Shown here piece after piece: positions 1 through 9,270 of a DNA stretch of 64,000 bases. The DNA is from an uncultured bacterium (GTDB lineage: Bacteria > Bacillota_I > Bacilli_A > RF39 > UBA660). A program made the position numbers and the translations under genes. The number at the start of each line of letters is the position of its first letter. Position 1 is the first letter of the stretch. The stretch spans positions 1 through 64,000 of the forward strand of contig CAUERX010000004.1 in assembly GCA_959020415.1 (NCBI GenBank), in the 5' to 3' direction. Below the pieces are notes generated by a model, which saw only the letters and a list, made by a program, of their open reading frames with translations, searched no databases and was not told where the DNA came from.

Positions 1-11
1 ACCTTTGTTTG

Positions 12-20
12 TTATCCACA
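12..20 (+). promoter_or_regulatory. single consensus DnaA box
   Basis: The nine bases TTATCCACA match the bacterial DnaA-box consensus exactly. It lies at the very edge of the window, about 80 bases upstream of the first promoter. I see no second good box nearby, so this alone does not show an origin; it could be a chance match or a DnaA-responsive promoter element. Confidence 0.35.
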
Positions 21-92
21 TTATAAATCGGTATCATTTTAACTAATGTTTAACACATCTAAAAGCAAATTTTCTTTATTTTTTAAAAACGT

Positions 93-120
93 TTGTAAAA
101 CAAGTGTTTTTTGCTATAAT
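93..120 (+). promoter_or_regulatory. sigma-A-type promoter for the ydbS-ydbT-queH operon
   Basis: TTGTAA at 93-98 and TATAAT at 115-120 are separated by 16 bases. The -10 box is perfect and the -35 box has two mismatches. It sits about 50 bases before the ATG at 171 and is the only promoter-like element before the three overlapping genes. Confidence 0.65.
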
Positions 121-170
121 ATAATTATAAAGCAATATTGTCTTTGCTTTTACAAGTAGGGAGTGATAAA

Positions 171-656
171 ATGTATCAATCATTAGACAAAAAGGCCATT
201 ACCGTTATGCGTATTAACGCATTAATTTCAGGTGCAATTATTATTATAATAAGTGGTATTATAATATATTTCCTTTTAGCCGGAGATATTGGAACTTTAG
301 GTAACGCAATAACTATAACCTTAGGGACACTTATTTTAATCAACGTTTTATTAAATATTTTACTTTATCCTAAAATTAGATATAGTCGTTATAAATATTT
401 AGTGACTGATGAAAAAGTAGAAATAAAAAAAGGATTATTTCTAATAACTAGATCTATTATTCAAATAAAAAGAATCCAAAAAATTGAGCTAAGTAGCGGA
501 CCTATCGACCGTCAGTTTAAGTTATCCAATGTTAATATATTCACTGCCGCAGGTGTTGTTGACATTAAATTTTTAAACGCCAAAGAAGCCGAAGATATAG
601 TTACCAAAGTAAACACTTTATTAAAGCATAAATTGGAGAATACAAATGAAAACTAG
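171..656 (+). CDS. ydbS: YdbS-like bacterial PH (bPH_2) domain membrane protein
   Basis: This 161-residue protein has two membrane segments near the N-terminus (about residues 16-37 and 45-65), then a single bacterial PH-like domain (about 70-150). That layout is typical of the YdbS family. The start is the ATG at 171, preceded by GGGAGTG; an upstream in-frame TTG at 138 has no ribosome site. The stop overlaps the next gene by 11 bases, which is expected because ydbS and ydbT are usually paired. In Bacillus the pair has been linked to envelope stress and bacteriocin resistance; that role is family knowledge and is not shown here. The family call is good, the molecular function unknown. Confidence 0.8.
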   Translation: MYQSLDKKAITVMRINALISGAIIIIISGIIIYFLLAGDIGTLGNAITITLGTLILINVLLNILLYPKIRYSRYKYLVTDEKVEIKKGLFLITRSIIQIKRIQKIELSSGPIDRQFKLSNVNIFTAAGVVDIKFLNAKEAEDIVTKVNTLLKHKLENTNEN

Positions 657-2070
657 AATGCATCCATCTATCATCTTTGAAAGGCTTCTAAGTAGCCTAG
701 GTGCGATTATTGTTATTGCTGGTTACTTTTTCATTCAAGTATTTCAAGACGAAGGAACAAAAGGAATTGAAAAAACTTCATCATATATTACTAGCCTAGG
801 TGGTAACATTATTCTAACTGCTATTATAGTTTTCATTCTAACATTAGCTGTTTTTGTAATATTTTTCTATTTTGGATGGCGAAATACTTACCTTTATTTT
901 GAAAAAACAAATCTAATTATCGAAAAAGGGAAAATCTTCAAAAAAATAACAACTATTCATTTATCAGATATTGCTGCTGTTAATATAAAACGTAACATTA
1001 TCGAACAATTACTAGGAACTTCAAACTTAAAATTCGATTTAAACATGAGCGAGGCTAATTCCTTTAACAGTAAACTGGTTTTTAAAGAAGATGTTGCCAT
1101 TAATTTAAAAAACGATATATTAAAACATATGGGGAAAAATATCGAGCTTGAAAACAAAGAAATTGATAGCGTTGTTTCTTATAAGCCAGTAGACGTCTTT
1201 AGACATATGTGGCTTTCTGTTGATATCAGTGCCTTTATTGTTTTAATTGCAGTTTATGGTTTCATTATTATTGCCGGAATCAATGATTTATTAGCTCAAG
1301 GCTTAATCTTTATAATAATCATTGGAATTATTGCTATTATTCCATTAATTTGGAGTTTAGTAAAAAGCTATTTAAGCTATTATAATTTCAAAGTTTCGAG
1401 ATCGGAAGATACCATAAAATTATCTTATGGCGCTTTCACAAACTATAAATATAGTTTACCAATTAATCGCATAAATGCAGTAATTATTAAGCAAACTATT
1501 CAAGCTAGAATCGCCAATTACTATGAAATCGAAGTAGTAAATGCCGGACTTGGTGGTAATGAAAATGAAGATGAAAAAACTATCATTAGTCTTTATGTAA
1601 AAGAAAAAGAAAAAAATATTATCTTAAATGAAATAGTTCCTGAATATCAAAATCAAATTAAATTAGAAAATCAAACCAAGCAAGCTCTAATACATTATTT
1701 GCTTGCCAAATTACCATTAATTACAGTATTTTTAGGCCTTTGCGCATTAAGTTTTTGGTTTATAATCGGCGCTATTTTCCTAATTATCATTGCTTTTGCT
1801 CAATATAAAACTAAAAAAATAGGTTATGATAACAATATGATTGTTATTCAAAATGGAATAATTAATAAAAAAACAACAATTGTTAAGTTTTCTAATATTG
1901 AATTAATTTCCATTCACAAAAAGTTTTTAACACCAATTTCAAAAATGTATAGTCTTCAAGCTAATATAATTGGCCCACTGCAAAATAGTAATTTCAATAG
2001 TGGGTTATTTCAAAAAAGTATTTTAGAAAATATCGTTAATCAGTACTTAGGTGAAACAAATGAAAACTAA
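646..2070 (+). CDS. ydbT: YdbT-like membrane protein with three bPH_2 domains
   Basis: This 474-residue membrane protein alternates pairs of hydrophobic segments (about 13-30 and 55-78; 190-240; 355-385) with three soluble bacterial PH-like domains (about 80-150, 245-330, 388-455). This is the tripled arrangement of YdbT, the usual partner of YdbS. The ATG at 646 follows GGAG by seven bases and lies inside the last codons of ydbS, so translation is probably coupled. Its own stop overlaps queH in the same way. It likely forms a membrane complex with the upstream protein. The function is inferred only from family membership. Confidence 0.8.
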   Translation: MKTRMHPSIIFERLLSSLGAIIVIAGYFFIQVFQDEGTKGIEKTSSYITSLGGNIILTAIIVFILTLAVFVIFFYFGWRNTYLYFEKTNLIIEKGKIFKKITTIHLSDIAAVNIKRNIIEQLLGTSNLKFDLNMSEANSFNSKLVFKEDVAINLKNDILKHMGKNIELENKEIDSVVSYKPVDVFRHMWLSVDISAFIVLIAVYGFIIIAGINDLLAQGLIFIIIIGIIAIIPLIWSLVKSYLSYYNFKVSRSEDTIKLSYGAFTNYKYSLPINRINAVIIKQTIQARIANYYEIEVVNAGLGGNENEDEKTIISLYVKEKEKNIILNEIVPEYQNQIKLENQTKQALIHYLLAKLPLITVFLGLCALSFWFIIGAIFLIIIAFAQYKTKKIGYDNNMIVIQNGIINKKTTIVKFSNIELISIHKKFLTPISKMYSLQANIIGPLQNSNFNSGLFQKSILENIVNQYLGETNEN

Positions 2071-2680
2071 TTATCAAAAAGTATTGGATGAGATTTTGAA
2101 AAATATTGAAGGTAAGCCTAAATTATTATTACATGCCTGCTGCGGCGTATGTAGCAGCTATGTCCTAGAATACCTTACCAATTATTTTGAAATAACTGTT
2201 TTGTATTATAATCCAAATATATTTCCTGAAGCCGAATATCAAAAAAGGCTAGAAACGCAAAAAGAAATTATTAGCAAGATGGTTCCAGAAGTAAAACTGT
2301 TAGAAATAGGTTATCACGAAGAAGATTTTAATAACATTGCTAAAGGTTTAGAAGACGAAAAAGAAGGCGGTAAAAGATGCTCAAAATGTTATTATTTTAG
2401 ATTAGAACAAACCGCCAAATTAGCTAAAAAAAACAACTATGATTACTTTTGTACCACACTTTCTGTAAGTCCATATAAAGACTCAGAAAAACTAAACAAA
2501 ATCGGAAAATTATTATCTGAAAAATATCAAATAAATTATTTATATTCTGATTTCAAAAAAAGAGAAGGTTATAAGCGTAGTACAGAATTAGCTAAAAAAT
2601 ACAATTTATATCGTCAAAATTATTGTGGTTGTAAATATTCCAAAATAGAAATGGAAGAAAAACTTAAAATAACTAATTAA
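2060..2680 (+). CDS. queH: epoxyqueuosine reductase QueH
   Basis: QueH (DUF208) reduces epoxyqueuosine to queuosine in the anticodon of GUN tRNAs, replacing the cobalamin enzyme QueG. The 206-residue protein starts with the diagnostic HACCGVCSSYVLEYL block holding a vicinal Cys pair. It also carries the downstream cysteines in KRCSKCYYFRLE and YCGCKYS that, in this family, bind the Fe-S cluster and second metal. The ATG at 2060 is used because AGGTGA sits at the right spacing; a GTG nine bases upstream is part of that site. It overlaps ydbT by 11 bases and is probably cotranscribed, although no functional link to PH-domain proteins is known. No other queuosine genes are in the window. Confidence 0.9.
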   Translation: MKTNYQKVLDEILKNIEGKPKLLLHACCGVCSSYVLEYLTNYFEITVLYYNPNIFPEAEYQKRLETQKEIISKMVPEVKLLEIGYHEEDFNNIAKGLEDEKEGGKRCSKCYYFRLEQTAKLAKKNNYDYFCTTLSVSPYKDSEKLNKIGKLLSEKYQINYLYSDFKKREGYKRSTELAKKYNLYRQNYCGCKYSKIEMEEKLKITN

Positions 2681-2708
2681 AGTTCATTTATTATGAACTT
2701 TTTCTTTT
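2678..2708 (+). terminator. rho-independent terminator after queH
   Basis: AAGTTCAT pairs with ATGAACTT across a five-base loop (2688-2692), followed by a T-rich run. The stem is AT-rich, so termination may be partial. Confidence 0.7.
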
Positions 2709-2760
2709 AAAATAATTGTAAAAGCATTTAAACGCGGTATACTAAAAATGGTGGTATGCT

Positions 2761-4135
2761 ATGAAGTGGAAGTATGCAATAATTGCAGTAATTTCTTTAT
2801 TAATAATCGGAACATTGATATATCTATTTATTCTACCAACATTTACTTTAAAAAAATCATGAAGTAAATATTGGAGAAAAATATAAAGAAAATTTAAAAG
2901 TAACAAGATTTAGTATTGACTATACCCCAAAAACTAAAGTTATTAGTAAAGTAAAAACTGACAAATTGGGAAGTTATAACATTACATATAAAGTAAAAAT
3001 TGGTTTTATAGAATTTACTAAAAACGAATCAGTAAAAGTAGTTGATAAACAAGCACCAGAAATCACTTTAAACGGAAACGAAGTAACATTAGTCTGCTCT
3101 AATAAAACATATCAAGATGAAGGGGCTAAAGCAAATGATAATTATGATAGCAATCTTACTAATAAAATAAAAGTCGATTTAAAAAAAGAAGTTATCTACA
3201 CAATTAAAGATTCATCAGGTAATAAAACTAAAAAACTTAGAAAACTTATATACGACGATAAAACCGCTCCAACTTTAACGTTAAAAGGAAGCCAACATAC
3301 TGAAATAGTAGTTGGCACTAATTATAAAGATCTTGGAATATCAGCCATTGATAACTGCGATGGCGATATCAGTAATAAAATTGTAACAAGTGACCGCGTT
3401 AATACTTAAAAAATCGGAACCTATACTATAACTTATAGTGTCCTTGATAGTAAAAATAATCAAGCAACCATTACTAGAATCATTAAAATAATTGTCCGTA
3501 CTGTCACAAATGGAACCGGAAAAGCAAGAAACGTTTATTTAACGTTTGATGATAGTCCAAAACAAGGAACCACTATCTTATCATTGACATTTTAAAGGAG
3601 GAAAATGTTAAAGCCACATTTTTCATAACTAGTCACGCCCTGACAATTTAATTAAACACGAATACAATGAAGGACATACCATTGCAATCCATACTTTTTC
3701 TCATAACTATCAAACGTGTTACTCATCAGTTGAAGATTTCTTTAATGATATTAAAAAAGCCGAAGACCGTGTTAAAAATATCACAGGCTATGATCCGAAA
3801 ATAATTAGATTTGCCGGAGGATCTTCTAATACAGTTAGTCGCCCAAGGGGATCCCGACGACACTTTCCAAAGAAGTTATAAATAGGGGACATCAATATTA
3901 TGATTGGAATGTTTCATCTGGTGATGTTGGTGAAACCAAAACCACCAGTGGTGTTTATAATAATGTCATTCAAGGTATAAGTAAAAACAAAGCCAATATC
4001 ATTCTTATGCACGACATCAACGCTTATACTAAAGATGCTTTAAAAAATATTATCAGAAATGGCAAACAAAATGACTATACATTTGATTGTATAACTTCAA
4101 GTACCACGCTTTATCATCACCACATCAACAATTAA
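2761..4135 (+). pseudogene. degraded polysaccharide deacetylase with Ig-like (DUF5011) repeats
   Basis: Joining the frames gives a membrane anchor from the ATG at 2761 (MKWKYAIIAVISLL), then two DUF5011/Ig-like repeats (about 2870-3500), then a NodB deacetylase domain ending at 4135. Lesions visible in the sequence are a frameshift near 2855-2865, an in-frame TAA at 3407-3409, a frameshift around 3585-3595, another near 3640-3650, and a scrambled stretch around 3840-3880. Retained catalytic-domain pieces are YLTFDD, HTFSHNY, FAGGSSNTVS, YDWNVSSGD and LMHDI; the metal motif reads DDSP rather than DDGP. A promoter (TTGTAA 2716, TATACT 2738) and a GGTGG ribosome site remain. The intact gene at 4195 is a paralog of its catalytic half. 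With this many lesions, sequencing error is unlikely to explain them all. Confidence 0.85.
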
Positions 4136-4155
4136 AGCCACAATCGTGGTTTTTT
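4135..4155 (+). terminator. terminator after the deacetylase pseudogene
   Basis: AAGCCAC, a four-base loop and GTGGTTT form a seven-pair stem with one G-U, followed by TTTT. It begins at the old stop codon, so the pseudogene kept its 3' end. Confidence 0.75.
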
Positions 4156-4194
4156 CGAAGAAAAAATGATATAATAAATATAAGGTGAAGTACT

Positions 4195-5037
4195 ATGCAT
4201 AAAGAGATAATCGCAAAATTTATAATTTTTACAACATTTCTAATTTTAATTTTTTTAAACATCGTTTATCTTTCAAGTCCTAAAATAACCATTAAAAAAA
4301 TAAATGAAGAAATCCCTAAAGCCTTCGTTAATCCCAGTACCGATCTTCCGATCAAAAAACATCGCCCAAAAGAAGAAAGAAAAGAAATTATTCCTTCAAT
4401 AGTATCTGATAAAACAATATATTTAACCTTTGACGATGGGCCAAGCTATTTAACAAACGACATATTAAATATTTTAAATAAAGAAAAGGTTCCAGCCACA
4501 TTTTTTGTAATAGGCAGCCATATAGATGAATATTCAAATACTGTTAGCCGCGCTTATAATGAAGGCCATACTATTGGACTTCACACATTTACTCATAATT
4601 ATAAATATGTCTATTCTAGTGATGACAATTATTTTAATGATCTGACACAAATAAACGATAAAGTTTATAATATTACTGGACACCACTCACGTATTATTCG
4701 TCTCCCCGGTGGCAGTTCTAATACCGTCAGTAAAAAATATAATAAAGGTATCGTAACTAGAATAACTACAGCCTTGAATAATAACAACTACTATTATTTT
4801 GATTGGAATGTCGATTCAGGTGATGCCTCTGGCAAATTAACCAAAGATCAAATCGTTCATAATATCAAACTGAACTTACATCATGGAACTAATATTATTC
4901 TTATGCATGATACAGCCACTAAAAAATCCACAGTTGAAGCACTACCAGAAATCATTAAATACGCCAAAGAAAATGGTTATACGTTCGCTAAAATAACCAA
5001 AGATACAATGTCAATTAGACACCATATAAATAACTAA
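4195..5037 (+). CDS. membrane-anchored polysaccharide (peptidoglycan-type) deacetylase
   Basis: This is a carbohydrate esterase family 4 (NodB) enzyme of 280 residues that removes acetyl groups from N-acetylated glycans, most likely peptidoglycan, outside the membrane. An N-terminal hydrophobic segment (about residues 9-27) acts as signal anchor. The metal and catalytic motifs are complete: TFDDG at 78-82, HTFTH at 130-134, RLPGGSS at 169-175, DWNVDSGD at 203-210 and LMHD at 236-239. The ATG at 4195 follows AAGGTG, and TATAAT lies just upstream. The dead paralog directly before it had extra Ig-like domains, so this is the surviving, shorter copy. The exact substrate (GlcNAc or MurNAc) cannot be read from the sequence. 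Confidence 0.85.
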   Translation: MHKEIIAKFIIFTTFLILIFLNIVYLSSPKITIKKINEEIPKAFVNPSTDLPIKKHRPKEERKEIIPSIVSDKTIYLTFDDGPSYLTNDILNILNKEKVPATFFVIGSHIDEYSNTVSRAYNEGHTIGLHTFTHNYKYVYSSDDNYFNDLTQINDKVYNITGHHSRIIRLPGGSSNTVSKKYNKGIVTRITTALNNNNYYYFDWNVDSGDASGKLTKDQIVHNIKLNLHHGTNIILMHDTATKKSTVEALPEIIKYAKENGYTFAKITKDTMSIRHHINN

Positions 5038-5071
5038 ATAACCAAAATTATCTAAAATTTTTTTATACTGG

Positions 5072-5100
5072 TTGACATATAATTTTAAATGGAATATACT
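5072..5100 (+). promoter_or_regulatory. strong promoter of the ABC exporter operon
   Basis: A perfect TTGACA (5072-5077) and TATACT (5095-5100) are separated by exactly 17 bases. A hairpin with an A-run/T-run (AAAAAGC at 5102, GCTTTTT at 5119) starts right after the -10 box. Because it overlaps the expected start site it probably ends read-through from the deacetylase gene rather than acting on this promoter. Confidence 0.75.
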
Positions 5101-5147
5101 TAAAAAGCCTATAATAAAGCTTTTTATTTTCTATAAAGGAGGAACCT

Positions 5148-7367
5148 ATGAAAAACCTGTTTAAATATCTCAAAAAATCTAAATTAGCAATCCTTTTCAT
5201 TTTCATATTACTTGTAATCCAAGCTTACTGTGACCTATCACTGCCTGAATATACTTCAAATATGGTTAACGTTGGTATTCAGCAATCCGGAATTAAAAAT
5301 TCAGTTCCAGACGTTATTCGTCAAAGTAAATTAGATAATTTGCTTATTTTTGCTGACGATAATGAAAAGAAAAATGTCAAAGAAAATTATAAGAAATTAG
5401 ATAAAAATAAAGGGAATATTGATAAATATCCAGCATTAGAAAAAGAAGATATTTATATTCTCAAAGATCAAAAAACTAGTGATAAAAACATCTTAAATGA
5501 TTTTTTTGAGCGTACCTTAATGATTGACAGTTATTTAACTAACGAAAAAACTGTAGTTCAAATAAAACAAAAACTTTTAGAAAATATGCCAAATGATGGT
5601 ACTCTAGATAAAGTTGATATCTATACAATTTTAAAACAGATGCCAGAGGAAAACATCAATAAATTACTAAAGGAAGTAAATAAAGAATTAGAAAAAATAG
5701 AGCCATCTATTATATCACAAGCTTCTATTAACTTAGTTAAAGATGAATATGAAGCCATTGGTGTTGATACTGGCGATATCCAAACCGATTATGTTATCCA
5801 AACAGGGTTACTTATGCTTGGTATTGCCATGATAAGTATGATCTTAACAATCATCGTTGCCTTCTTATCATCAAAAGTTTCAGCTTCTTTAGGACAACGA
5901 CTCCGCGATTCTGTATTTAATAAAGTTCTTAATTTTTCATCAAGTGAATTTAAACGTTATTCGACTGCATCACTAATAACAAGAAGCACCAATGACATTC
6001 AACAAATTCAAATGTTAACAGTTATGCTTTTACGTATTGTTTTCTATGCCCCAATCATGGCAATCGGTGGCGTAATAAAAGTTTTAAATACTAATACTTC
6101 AATGACTTGGATTATAGCTGTCGCTGTCGCTTTAATCTTCTTTGTTGTTATGATCCTATTTATTGTCGCTATGCCTAAATTTAAATTAATTCAAAAATTA
6201 GTTGATAAAATTAACCTCGTATCTCGAGAAATACTATCCGGATTAAGTGTTATCAGAGCCTTCAGCCGCGAAAAACATGAAGAAAAAAGATTCGATAAAG
6301 CTAATGTTGATTTAATGAAAACAAACCTTTTTGTTAACCGTACAATGGCTCTAATGATGCCAGTTATGATGTTAATTATGAACCTAATTATGGTCGTTAT
6401 CGTCTGGGTAGGTGCTGGTTATATCGATACCGGAAATATGCAAGTAGGGGACATGATGGCCTTCATGCAATATACCATGGAAATAGTTATGTCATTCTTA
6501 ATGATTTCAATGGTCTCAGTAGTATTGCCAAGAGCCGTAGTATCATTAAACCGTGTTAACGAAGTTATTACAACTAAAAATGTTATCGTTGATCCAAAAG
6601 AGCCAAGAGAATTTATTAAAGACAAAAGGGGTTATGTTGAATTTAGAAATGTTAGTTTTCGCTATCCAGATGCCGATTACGACGTTATAACTGACATCAA
6701 TTTCACTGCCAAACCTGGAGAAACAACTGCATTAATTGGTTCAACAGGAAGTGGCAAAAGTACCGTAATTAATTTAATACCAAGATTTTTCGATACCACA
6801 GAAGGTGAAATATTCGTTGATGGAGTTAACATTAAAGATGTAACCATGCATAACCTTAGATCAAAAATTGGTTTTGTTCCCCAAAAAGGTGTCTTATTTT
6901 CTGGAGATATTAAATCTAATATTGCTTATGGTAATGAAAATGCTAGTGATGAAGAAATTAATAAAGCTTTAGAAATATCACAATCTAAAGAATTTGTTAG
7001 TAAATTGGATAAAGGTGTTGAATCACCAATCTCGCAAGGTGGTAAAAACGTATCTGGTGGTCAAAGGCAACGTCTTTCAATCGCAAGAGCTATCGCAATC
7101 AATCCTGAAATATTCATCTTCGATGATAGTTTCTCAGCCTTAGACTTTAAAACCGACTCTAAACTTCGCCATGATCTAAAAACTATAACCAAAGATAAAA
7201 CTGTAATTATTGTCGCTCAACGCATCAGTACTATTATGAACGCTGAACAAATCATTGTTCTAGATGAAGGAAGAATAGTAGGTAAAGGTACTCACAAAGA
7301 ATTAATGGAAAATTGTGAAATTTATAAGCAAATCGCTCTATCACAATTATCAAAGGAGGAGGTCTAA
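5148..7367 (+). CDS. ABC exporter subunit with degenerate ATP site (permease-ATPase fusion)
   Basis: This 739-residue half-transporter has a type IV exporter membrane domain fused to an ATPase. Between the first membrane segment (about 14-30) and the second (about 220-245) lies a charged extracellular insertion of some 185 residues, making it longer than usual. The ATPase has Walker A GSTGSGKST and signature VSGGQRQRL, but Walker B ends DD (IFIFDDSFSALD) where catalytic Glu is expected, and the switch His is Gln (IIVAQRIST). These are the marks of the non-catalytic member of heterodimeric exporters such as BmrC/LmrC/TM287. The partner follows one base later. The start follows AAAGGAGG. The cargo (drug, lipid or peptide) is unknown. 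Confidence 0.88.
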   Translation: MKNLFKYLKKSKLAILFIFILLVIQAYCDLSLPEYTSNMVNVGIQQSGIKNSVPDVIRQSKLDNLLIFADDNEKKNVKENYKKLDKNKGNIDKYPALEKEDIYILKDQKTSDKNILNDFFERTLMIDSYLTNEKTVVQIKQKLLENMPNDGTLDKVDIYTILKQMPEENINKLLKEVNKELEKIEPSIISQASINLVKDEYEAIGVDTGDIQTDYVIQTGLLMLGIAMISMILTIIVAFLSSKVSASLGQRLRDSVFNKVLNFSSSEFKRYSTASLITRSTNDIQQIQMLTVMLLRIVFYAPIMAIGGVIKVLNTNTSMTWIIAVAVALIFFVVMILFIVAMPKFKLIQKLVDKINLVSREILSGLSVIRAFSREKHEEKRFDKANVDLMKTNLFVNRTMALMMPVMMLIMNLIMVVIVWVGAGYIDTGNMQVGDMMAFMQYTMEIVMSFLMISMVSVVLPRAVVSLNRVNEVITTKNVIVDPKEPREFIKDKRGYVEFRNVSFRYPDADYDVITDINFTAKPGETTALIGSTGSGKSTVINLIPRFFDTTEGEIFVDGVNIKDVTMHNLRSKIGFVPQKGVLFSGDIKSNIAYGNENASDEEINKALEISQSKEFVSKLDKGVESPISQGGKNVSGGQRQRLSIARAIAINPEIFIFDDSFSALDFKTDSKLRHDLKTITKDKTVIIVAQRISTIMNAEQIIVLDEGRIVGKGTHKELMENCEIYKQIALSQLSKEEV

Positions 7368-7368
7368 T

Positions 7369-9195
7369 ATGAATGGTAAATCTGCTCCAAAAGGACCTAT
7401 GGGTGGTGGCCGTGCAATGACTACCGAAAAAGCTAAAGACTTTAAAGGAACATTTAAACGCTTAATAAAATCCTTAAGTAAATATAAAATTGGAATTTTC
7501 TTTGTTGTTATATTTGCCATAGGTAGTGTTATATTTAGTATATTTGGTCCTAAAATATTAGGAAATGCTACTACTGAAATTTTTAATGGACTAGTTTCAA
7601 AAGTATCTGGTGGTAGTGGTATTGATTTTACTAAACTTGGAAATATAATTTTGCTTTTAGTTGGATTATATATTTTAAGTGCGATTTTTAATTTTATACA
7701 AGGATTCATCATGAGTGGTGTATCTCAAAAATTTTCTTATGATTTAAGACAAAAAATCGCCATAAAAATAAACAAATTACCAATGAAATATTTTGATAAA
7801 AAACAATCCGGAGATATCTTATCTAGAATTACTAATGATATTGATACCATCAGCATGAATTTAAATCAATCTTTAACTCAGCTAATTTCTTCAATAACCA
7901 TGATGATTGGTGTCTTAATAATGATGCTTTCTATTAGTGGCATTATGACTTTAGCTGCTTTAGCGATTATTCCAATTGTCGTTTTGATCATGTTTATCAT
8001 TGTCAGTAAATCGCAAAAATACTTTATAACACAACAAAACTATTTAGGAAAAGTAAATGGTCATATTGAAGAAATCTACGGTGCTCATAATATTGTAAAA
8101 GCATTTAATGGTGAAGAAAAAGCCTCAAAACAGTTTAAAAAATTAAATGATACTTTATATGAATCTGGTTGGAAAAGTCAATTCCTATCAGGTATGATGC
8201 AACCAATGATGAAATTCATCGGTAATCTAGGTTACGTTGTAGTCGTTATTCTGGGAGGATTCTTAGTAATTAAAAATAAACTTGAAGTCGGTTCAATTGT
8301 TTCGTTTACTCAATATATCAGAAACTTTACCCAACCAATATCCCAAGTATCACAAATTGCTAATTTAATCCAAGCTTTAATGGCTGCAAGTGAAAGAGTA
8401 TTCGAATTTTTAGATGAAAAAGAGGAACCAGAAGATATTAAAAACGCTTTAGATGGTTCACAAATAAAAGGTAATATTGAATTCAACCACGTATCTTTTG
8501 GATACAACGAAGACAAAATCATTATCAAAGATTTTAGTGCCAATATTAAAGCCGGAACTAAAGTCGCTATTGTTGGTCCAACCGGGGCTGGGAAAACGAC
8601 TTTGGTTAAACTATTAATGCGTTTTTATGACGTTAATAAAGGCGAAATTTCTATTGATGGACACAATATTAAAGATTATCAGCGTAGTAAATTAAGAAGC
8701 AATTTTGGTATGGTATTACAAGACACTTGGTTATTTAGCGGTAGTATAGAAGACAATATTAAATATGGCAAACTAGATGCTACCCATAACGAAGTTATTG
8801 AAGCATCCAAAGCTGCTCACATCGATCATTACATCAAAACATTACCAGATGGTTATAAAATGGAAATTAACGAAGAATCAAGTAACATTTCCTCAGGACA
8901 AAAGCAATTACTAACAATTGCTAGAGTAATCCTTGCTGATCCAAAAATTTTGATATTAGATGAAGCTACCAGTAGCGTCGATACTAGAACAGAAGTTTTA
9001 ATTCAAAAAGCCATGGATAATTTAATGCAAGGAAGAACAAGCTTTATAATTGCTCACCGTTTATCGACAATAAAAAATGCTGATCTTATCTTAGTGTTAA
9101 ATGAAGGAGATATTGTTGAACAAGGGAATCATGAAGAACTACTTAAAAAAGGCGGTTTTTACTCTAAACTATATAATTCACAATTTGAAGAATAG
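7369..9195 (+). CDS. ABC exporter partner subunit with catalytic ATPase
   Basis: This 608-residue permease-ATPase fusion pairs with the preceding subunit. It has about six membrane segments, then Walker A GPTGAGKTT, Walker B ILILDEATSSVD with the catalytic Glu, and switch His in IIAHRLST. Its signature motif is altered to ISSGQ. In the heterodimer that changed signature faces the degenerate Walker site of the first subunit, so the two sets of changes fall in the same composite ATP site. The ATG at 7369 follows AAAGGAGGAGG and comes one base after the upstream stop; an upstream extension of the frame lacks a ribosome site. The N-terminus is Gly/Pro-rich (about residues 5-15). It probably exports a hydrophobic or peptide substrate. 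Confidence 0.9.
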   Translation: MNGKSAPKGPMGGGRAMTTEKAKDFKGTFKRLIKSLSKYKIGIFFVVIFAIGSVIFSIFGPKILGNATTEIFNGLVSKVSGGSGIDFTKLGNIILLLVGLYILSAIFNFIQGFIMSGVSQKFSYDLRQKIAIKINKLPMKYFDKKQSGDILSRITNDIDTISMNLNQSLTQLISSITMMIGVLIMMLSISGIMTLAALAIIPIVVLIMFIIVSKSQKYFITQQNYLGKVNGHIEEIYGAHNIVKAFNGEEKASKQFKKLNDTLYESGWKSQFLSGMMQPMMKFIGNLGYVVVVILGGFLVIKNKLEVGSIVSFTQYIRNFTQPISQVSQIANLIQALMAASERVFEFLDEKEEPEDIKNALDGSQIKGNIEFNHVSFGYNEDKIIIKDFSANIKAGTKVAIVGPTGAGKTTLVKLLMRFYDVNKGEISIDGHNIKDYQRSKLRSNFGMVLQDTWLFSGSIEDNIKYGKLDATHNEVIEASKAAHIDHYIKTLPDGYKMEINEESSNISSGQKQLLTIARVILADPKILILDEATSSVDTRTEVLIQKAMDNLMQGRTSFIIAHRLSTIKNADLILVLNEGDIVEQGNHEELLKKGGFYSKLYNSQFEE

Positions 9196-9213
9196 TTTAC
9201 TATTCTTTTCTTG
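9188..9213 (+). terminator. terminator after the ABC exporter operon
   Basis: AAGAATAG, loop TTTA and CTATTCTT form an eight-pair stem that includes the stop codon, followed by TTCTTGTT. Confidence 0.75.
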
Positions 9214-9270
9214 TTACCAAAAAATAAAAAATCAAGAGCAATGGCAAAATAAATAATAATTGTACATCAT

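Noticed and set aside
2966..3409. A stand-alone 147-codon gene with Ig-like repeats
   Set aside because: It has no ribosome site and is the middle part of the deacetylase pseudogene, bounded by a frameshift and an in-frame stop.
5102..5125. Transcription attenuator in the leader of the ABC exporter operon
   Set aside because: The hairpin starts before the expected transcript start of the adjacent promoter, so it probably acts on read-through from the upstream gene only.
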